From: Actinomycetes bacterium | GTDB lineage: Bacteria; Actinomycetota; Acidimicrobiia; Spongiisociales; UBA5794 | Length of the DNA stretch: 10,044 bases | Direction: 5' to 3' | Assembly: GCA_024275815.1 (NCBI GenBank) | Contig: JAJRYI010000220.1 | Location: 1 to 10,044, forward strand | Shown: piece after piece, positions 6,422 to 10,044 of the stretch | Position numbering within the stretch: position 1 is the first letter of the stretch | Layout of the letters: each line of letters begins with the position of its first letter | Program-made: the position numbers and the translations under genes | Notes under the pieces: generated by a model | Seen by the model: the letters and a program-made list of their open reading frames with translations, nothing else | What the model was told of the DNA's origin: nothing | Database searches by the model: none

Positions 6422-7602
6422 GACTCGACCATCCCGACGATCGGGGGCGTTTCGGAGACTACGGCGGTGCCTTCGCTCCCGAGACGTTGATGCCGGCGCT
6501 CAAGGAGCTCGAAGAGGCGTTCGTCGCAGCGTGGGCCGACGACGCCTTCCACGCCGAACTCGATGCGTTGCTCGAACACTACGTCGGACGTCCGACGCCG
6601 GTCTATCACGCCGGGCGGCTGTCGGAAGAACTCGGAATCGATCTGTATCTCAAGCGTGAAGACCTCGCACACACCGGTGCCCACAAGATCAACAACACCG
6701 TCGCCCAGGGTCTTCTCACGAAGAGGATGGGGAAGAATCGGGTGATCGCTGAGACGGGAGCCGGCCAGCACGGGGTCGCTACTGCTACGGCGTGTGCCTT
6801 GTTCGGGCTCGACTGCGTCGTGTACATGGGTGAGAAGGACATCGAGCGCCAGGCACTCAACGTGTACAGGATGCGCCTTCTCGGCACAGAGGTGATACCG
6901 GTGACGACCGGAACAGGGACACTCAAGGATGCGGTCTCGGCGGCTCTTCGCGACTGGGTCGCAAGTGTCGAGACCACCCACTACATCATCGGCAGCGTGG
7001 TCGGCCCCCATCCTTTCCCGTGGATGGTGCGTGAGTTCCAGAAGGTGATCGGAGAGGAACTTCGCAGCCAGCTCGACGGCAGCCCGCACGCTCCGACACC
7101 CGACGTGATCGTCGCGCCCGTCGGCGGGGGCTCCAACGCCATGGGCATCTTCTACTCGTACGCCGGGGACGACGGCGTCAGGCTCGTCGGCGTCGAGGCA
7201 GCCGGCCTCGGTATCGCCACGGGAAAGCACGGAGCGTCACTCGGTGAGGGATCACCCGGTGTGCTGCACGGATCGATGACCTACATGCTCCAGGACGACC
7301 ACGGCCAGGTGCTCGAGGCCCACTCCATCTCGGCCGGCCTCGACTACCCGGGTGTTGGGCCAGAGCACGCCCACTTCAAAGACGACGGCCTCGTCGAGTA
7401 CTTCAGTGTCACCGACGACGATGCGGTCGCTGCGTTCCATCGACTCTCACGAACCGAGGGGATCATCCCTGCGCTCGAGTCGGCCCACGGCCTTGCATGG
7501 ATCATCGCCAACGCAGAGCATCTCGAGGGTTCGGTGGTCGTCCTCAACCTGTCCGGTCGCGGCGACAAGGACGTCCAACAAGTGGCGGCGTTGCATGACT
7601 GA
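6418..7602 (+). CDS. trpB: Tryptophan synthase beta chain
   Basis: The 394-residue protein is a full-length TrpB1-type beta subunit, a PLP enzyme that joins indole to serine to give tryptophan in an alpha2-beta2 complex with TrpA. The N-terminus has the typical FGDYGGAFAPETLMPAL. Lys90 in HTGAHKINN forms the Schiff base with PLP. Glu112 in ETGAGQHGVA matches the catalytic Glu of the family. The PLP-phosphate loop GGGSNAMG spans 236-243. The C-terminal LSGRGDKD carries the serine that contacts the pyridine nitrogen. Length and motifs rule out the TrpB2 subtype by appearance. The gene overlaps trpF by four bases and trpA by eight, so the two subunits are probably made in matched amounts. Nothing looks broken. 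Confidence 0.97.
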   Translation: MRLDHPDDRGRFGDYGGAFAPETLMPALKELEEAFVAAWADDAFHAELDALLEHYVGRPTPVYHAGRLSEELGIDLYLKREDLAHTGAHKINNTVAQGLLTKRMGKNRVIAETGAGQHGVATATACALFGLDCVVYMGEKDIERQALNVYRMRLLGTEVIPVTTGTGTLKDAVSAALRDWVASVETTHYIIGSVVGPHPFPWMVREFQKVIGEELRSQLDGSPHAPTPDVIVAPVGGGSNAMGIFYSYAGDDGVRLVGVEAAGLGIATGKHGASLGEGSPGVLHGSMTYMLQDDHGQVLEAHSISAGLDYPGVGPEHAHFKDDGLVEYFSVTDDDAVAAFHRLSRTEGIIPALESAHGLAWIIANAEHLEGSVVVLNLSGRGDKDVQQVAALHD

Positions 7603-8410
7603 CAACGGCAGGCTCCAACTCGCAGAGATGTTCGAGGAAGCACGCGAACAGAACCGGGCTGTTCTCCTCCCGTACCTCACCGCGGGGATCCCGGACGTCG
7701 GCACGTCTATCGAGATCTTCGCTGCGATGGCAGCGGCAGGGGCCGACGGTTTCGAGGTCGGCATCCCGTACACGGATCCGCTCATGGACGGCCCGGTCAT
7801 CATGGAAGCCGGCGAGATGGCCATCCGTTCCGGCGTCACCGTCGATGTGGCACTCGAGGTCGTCACAGCGATCGTCACAGAGACGGGCAAACCGGTTCTC
7901 GTCATGACGTACGTCAACCCGGTACTGCGCCACGGCATCGATACGTTCTTTGCCAAGGTGAGAGCTGCCGGGGCCGCAGGGGTGATCATCGCGGACCTCC
8001 CGGCGGATGAGGCGACACCGTTCATGGCCGCCGCTGAGACGAGTGGCCTGGGGTTCGTGCTCTTCGCTGCCCCGACGACCGACGACGACCGGCTTGCCGG
8101 CGTCATCGATGCCGACCCCGCCTTCGTCTACGCGATCGCGGAGATCGGTGTGACCGGTGAGCGAACCGATGCATCCTCCAACGTGGCGAGGCTCGCAGAG
8201 AGGATCAGGAGACTCTCTGACGTCCCTATCGTCTTTGGAGTCGGTATCTCGACGCCGGACCACGTTGCCAGCGCGGCCCGCCACGGCGATGGCATCATCG
8301 TGGGCTCGGGGATCGTACGCAGGGTGCTCGAGGCGGGTTCCCCCGCTGGTGCGGCGAGCGACGTCGGGGCGTTCGTCGGTGAACTCGTCACAGCGACGAA
8401 ACGGGGTTGA
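7595..8410 (+). CDS. trpA: Tryptophan synthase alpha chain
   Basis: The 271-residue protein is a beta/alpha barrel that splits indole-3-glycerol phosphate into indole and glyceraldehyde 3-phosphate; the indole is channelled to TrpB. The catalytic acids are Glu54 in GFEVGIP and Asp65 in DPLMDGP, equivalent to Glu49 and Asp60 of the E. coli enzyme. The segment PYLTAGIPD near the N-terminus, IADLP, the loop IGVTGERTD, and the phosphate sites VFGVGIS and IIVGSGIV are all present. The ATG at 7595 is chosen because it gives the normal TrpA N-terminus; the open frame upstream to 7352 is the shifted frame of trpB. It starts inside the last codons of trpB. No TrpD or other trp gene follows; a tRNA on the opposite strand comes next. 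Confidence 0.96.
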   Translation: MTDNGRLQLAEMFEEAREQNRAVLLPYLTAGIPDVGTSIEIFAAMAAAGADGFEVGIPYTDPLMDGPVIMEAGEMAIRSGVTVDVALEVVTAIVTETGKPVLVMTYVNPVLRHGIDTFFAKVRAAGAAGVIIADLPADEATPFMAAAETSGLGFVLFAAPTTDDDRLAGVIDADPAFVYAIAEIGVTGERTDASSNVARLAERIRRLSDVPIVFGVGISTPDHVASAARHGDGIIVGSGIVRRVLEAGSPAGAASDVGAFVGELVTATKRG

Positions 8411-8416
8411 TCCCCC
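8403..8416. terminator. Weak hairpin at the end of trpA
   Basis: GGGG (8403-8406) and CCCC (8412-8415) can pair around a five-base loop, overlapping the trpA stop codon. There is no U tract on the plus strand. On the minus strand the stem is followed by GTTTCG, so it could equally end the tRNA-Leu transcript. A second small stem, GGGC (8442-8445) with GCCC (8451-8454), follows. Neither is a convincing intrinsic terminator. Confidence 0.2.
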
Positions 8417-8444
8417 TTCGCGTCCAAGGATTCGTGTCCAGGGG
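8417..8444. repeat. Imperfect 14-base tandem repeat after trpA
   Basis: TTCGCGTCCAAGGA (8417-8430) is followed directly by TTCGTGTCCAGGGG (8431-8444). Nine of the first ten bases and 11 of all 14 match. It lies in the gene-free gap between the convergent trpA and tRNA-Leu. It may be a simple slippage duplication; no function can be assigned. Confidence 0.4.
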
Positions 8445-8485
8445 CCGATAGCCCGTACAGATGATGCGAACAACCTATGAATCGG

Positions 8486-8568
8486 TACCGGGAGTGGGAC
8501 TCGAACCCACACGAGCTTTCGCCCAGCGGATTTTGAGTCCGCCGCGTCTTCCATTCCGCCATCCCGGC
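8486..8568 (-). tRNA. tRNA-Leu, anticodon CAA
   Basis: The complement folds as a class II tRNA of 83 bases. The acceptor strands are GCCGGGA and TCCCGGT, with a G-U closing pair, followed by discriminator A. The anticodon stem GCGGA/TCCGC holds the seven-base loop CTCAAAA, which places CAA at the anticodon, reading UUG leucine codons. A long variable arm with stem GGGC/GCTC around GAAA is present, as expected for leucine, and the T arm is GTGGG-TTCGAGT-CCCAC. The 3' CCA is not encoded (the genome reads CCG), so CCA would be added by the nucleotidyltransferase. It lies convergent to trpA and divergent from the Tad genes. A TATCAT hexamer on the same strand at 8584-8579 could be its -10 box but leaves only a very short leader. 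Confidence 0.95.
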
Positions 8569-8598
8569 AGGGGTCGCGATGATAGGGCCGGTGGACTA

Positions 8599-8627
8599 TT
8601 CACGGTACATGGATCGGCTGGTATCGT
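8599..8627 (+). promoter_or_regulatory. Candidate promoter for the Tad genes
   Basis: TTCACG (8599-8604) and TATCGT (8622-8627) are separated by 17 bases; each matches four of six positions of the housekeeping consensus. Transcription would start near 8634, giving a leader of about 120 bases before the TadE-like ATG. It is the best match in the 188-base gap between the tRNA and the TadE-like gene, but it is a visual call. Confidence 0.3.
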
Positions 8628-8696
8628 GTTCGGGGGAGGCGTCGGGTTGCCAGCGCGTCCCAACATGGTGAGTCAACGTACGATGAATCAAGAAGA

Positions 8697-8737
8697 GTAT
8701 GTACGCAGCGCGGTCGATGCGCTACTGTATGTAGCAG
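8697..8737. repeat. GTATGTA direct repeats and a small inverted repeat
   Basis: GTATGTACGCAG (8697-8708) recurs as GTATGTAGCAG (8727-8737), one base shorter, exactly 30 bases on. The second copy overlaps the inverted repeat GCTAC-TGTAT-GTAGC at 8721-8735. The stretch from 8665 to 8740 is richer in A and T than its surroundings. Location just before the TadE-like gene suggests an operator or a leader structure. The same stretch also reads as a 25-codon frame, which is discussed as a finding. Confidence 0.4.
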
Positions 8738-8744
8738 AGTGACT

Positions 8745-8750
8745 GAGGGG
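8745..8750 (+). promoter_or_regulatory. Ribosome binding site deciding the TadE-like start
   Basis: GAGGGG lies six bases before the ATG at 8757, an ideal distance. It favours this ATG over the in-frame GTG at 8739, which has no such site and would place the Shine-Dalgarno inside the coding region. Confidence 0.7.
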
Positions 8751-8756
8751 CGCCGA

Positions 8757-9374
8757 ATGAGATTCAGACAGCGAACCGGGCGGAGCGAGCGCGGAGCGGC
8801 GATGGTGGAGATGGCACTCATCATGCCGATCCTCTTGATGTTGGTCTTCGGCATCATCGAGTTCGGGCTGGCGTTCCAGAGTCGTTTGACCATCGGAAAC
8901 GCCACACAGTCCGCCGCCAGGGTCGGTTCGGCCATCGGAACCGGGGACCGTGCCGACATCGAGATCCTGAGTGCACTCGAGCAGGGCCTCTTTCAGCTCC
9001 CGAACAACGGCAAGGACATCATCAAAGAGGTCTGGATCTACAAGGCAGCGGCCGACGGGAGTCCCGCCAGTTCGTGTTCTGGGGCGTCGTGCAACGTCTA
9101 CACCTATGACCCCTTGTTGGCATGCAACTGGAATCCGTGCCCCGATCCGGACAACCCACCTGCCGTCTACGGTGGCGGTTGGGAGCCATCCACTCGCAAC
9201 GCTACCGTTGGAAGCCTCGACGTTCTCGGGGTGGACATCTACTTCTCCCACACGTGGATCGTCGGGTCCTTCCTTCCACTCGCCGATGTTTCCTGTACCA
9301 ACCCGCCAACAGGGTGTTGGTCCGACACAGCGCTGATGCGCCTCGAACCGCAACAGTTCGGGTTGGGGGGTTGA
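8757..9374 (+). CDS. TadE-like pseudopilin
   Basis: The 205-residue protein carries the TadE signature near its N-terminus. A basic leader (residues 1-12) ends at Gly13, followed by AAMVEMALIMP and a hydrophobic helix to about residue 38. If a prepilin peptidase cuts after Gly13, Glu18 becomes Glu5 of the mature protein, the position conserved in type IV pilin-like proteins. TadE proteins are minor pseudopilins of Flp/Tad pilus or secretion systems and act at the cytoplasmic membrane with the rest exposed outside. The exported part has six cysteines in three close pairs: 107/112, 123/128 and 180/187, suggesting disulfides. Beyond the N-terminus I recognise no domain. The next gene starts two bases after its stop. 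No ATPase, platform or prepilin peptidase gene is in the window. Confidence 0.85.
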   Translation: MRFRQRTGRSERGAAMVEMALIMPILLMLVFGIIEFGLAFQSRLTIGNATQSAARVGSAIGTGDRADIEILSALEQGLFQLPNNGKDIIKEVWIYKAAADGSPASSCSGASCNVYTYDPLLACNWNPCPDPDNPPAVYGGGWEPSTRNATVGSLDVLGVDIYFSHTWIVGSFLPLADVSCTNPPTGCWSDTALMRLEPQQFGLGG

Positions 9375-9375
9375 C

Positions 9376-10044
9376 GTGAAGCTGCGGGACAAGCTGGTGA
9401 AACGTCTGTGTTCAGAGGGCAGAAGAGCAGAGAAGGGCGCTGTTCTCGTCATCGTGGCGAGTTCACTGCTCGTCATCATGGGGATGGCCGCGTTCGCCGT
9501 CGACTACGGATGGATCTACTACAACCAGTTGAACGCCCGCAAGGCGGCAGAGTCTGCCGCTCTCGCCGGTGTCGCCCACATGCCGCTTCCGAACTGCGAC
9601 ACACCGGTATCGGGCACCCAGCCGTACGACACGGCGATCGACATCGCAGGCCGCAACGGTTACACAGCCACGAACGGTGACACGGTGTCACCTGCGATGG
9701 GTTCGACGTGTGCCAGGCTGCAGGTGACCGTCGACAGGACGATCCCGACGTTCTTCATGAAAGCGTTCGGTATCAACACGCTCTCTGTGTCCGAGTCCGC
9801 AGTGGCCGAGCACCTCCCGAACCTCAAGATGGGGTCAGACGAGCCCTACCTCGGAGAGGATCCCGAGGGCGGTGCGGCACGCAACGCCGATTTCTTCCTC
9901 GCGGTCAACGGAGACCGGACGAACAAGGCCCAGGGGGATGCGTACACGGCTGAGTGCTACGGGGACTACAACACGTCGTGTCAGGGGACCAACTTCGAGT
10001 TCAACCAGGGGTTCGCCGACGGATACCCCTCGTACTACTACGCG
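9376..10044 (+). CDS. TadG-like pilus assembly protein, N-terminal part (runs off right edge)
   Basis: From the GTG at 9376 the frame stays open for 223 codons to the end of the window. A G run at 9365-9370 is its likely ribosome binding site. After a basic start comes KGAVLVIVASSLLVIMGMA, a hydrophobic helix (about 21-42), then AVDYG and YNQLNARKAAESAALAG, the pattern of the N-terminal TadE/TadG-like helix domain. This is typical of TadG, which anchors in the membrane and extends outward. Unlike the preceding protein there is no glutamate at the fifth position after Gly21. The exposed part includes the stretch FFLAVNGDRTNKAQGDAY, and cysteines at 74, 112, 194 and 202. TadG proteins often carry a von Willebrand A domain further on, which would lie beyond the edge. 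Family call is fairly firm; full length and partners are unknown. Confidence 0.82.
   Translation, partial: MKLRDKLVKRLCSEGRRAEKGAVLVIVASSLLVIMGMAAFAVDYGWIYYNQLNARKAAESAALAGVAHMPLPNCDTPVSGTQPYDTAIDIAGRNGYTATNGDTVSPAMGSTCARLQVTVDRTIPTFFMKAFGINTLSVSESAVAEHLPNLKMGSDEPYLGEDPEGGAARNADFFLAVNGDRTNKAQGDAYTAECYGDYNTSCQGTNFEFNQGFADGYPSYYYA

Noticed and set aside
6001..7230. A 409-codon open frame on the minus strand opposite trpF and trpB
   Set aside because: It lies antisense to two clearly functional enzymes, has no recognisable motif, and long antisense frames are expected opposite high-GC genes.
8403..8454. Strong intrinsic terminator after trpA
   Set aside because: The stems are only four base pairs and lack a U tract on the plus strand; listed only as a weak hairpin.
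7544..8554. A 336-codon minus-strand open frame opposite trpA that runs into the tRNA
   Set aside because: It covers trpA and part of the tRNA gene, has no family features, and reflects GC bias in the antisense strand.
8461..8742. A 93-codon plus-strand frame beginning with a VPGVGLEPTRAF-type string
   Set aside because: The first part is the complement of the tRNA-Leu gene; this string is a well-known spurious protein produced by translating antisense tRNA. Only the tail from 8665 is discussed separately.
8486..10044. Tad genes as an island integrated at tRNA-Leu
   Set aside because: Integrating elements usually enter at the tRNA 3' end, which here faces trpA. The Tad genes lie on the 5' side, no integrase is present, and no repeated tRNA 3' end is seen.

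Overview
The window looks like chromosomal DNA from a high-GC actinobacterium, possibly an Acidimicrobiia-type lineage. The evidence is strong G/C bias at third codon positions, frequent GTG starts, 4-nt gene overlaps, and an actinobacterial style of trp and Tad genes. The lineage call is an inference from style and gene content; no marker gene here fixes it. I see no insertion sequences, transposases, integrases, CRISPR arrays or phage genes.

Layout. The minus strand carries the first 135 codons of an MFS transporter (405 to 1), which runs off the left edge. A short divergent region separates it from a plus-strand run: ccdA-like membrane thiol transporter (572-1318), trpE (1347-2846), an OmpR/PhoB-type response regulator (2942-3619), its sensor histidine kinase (3616-5004), trpC (5046-5813), trpF (5810-6421), trpB (6418-7602) and trpA (7595-8410). 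A minus-strand tRNA-Leu with anticodon CAA (8568 to 8486) separates this from two plus-strand Tad-type pseudopilin genes: a TadE-like protein (8757-9374) and the N-terminal part of a TadG-like protein (9376 to the right edge).

How the genes fit together. TrpE makes anthranilate, given an ammonia-supplying TrpG that is not in this window. TrpD, also absent, would attach the phosphoribosyl group. TrpF, TrpC, TrpA and TrpB then complete tryptophan synthesis. trpC, trpF, trpB and trpA overlap each other by 3 to 8 bases and are almost certainly translated from one transcript. The response regulator and kinase overlap by four bases and form one two-component unit sitting between trpE and trpC. The Tad pair is probably the start of a separate surface-appendage or secretion locus that continues to the right.

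The most unusual points are the two-component system inside the trp cluster, a dedicated trpF in what looks like an actinobacterium (many use the dual-function PriA instead), the non-standard residues in the TrpF phosphate loop, possible leaderless starts for trpE and trpC, and a six-cysteine TadE ectodomain. The coding content is otherwise conventional. I did not find a convincing wholly new system.
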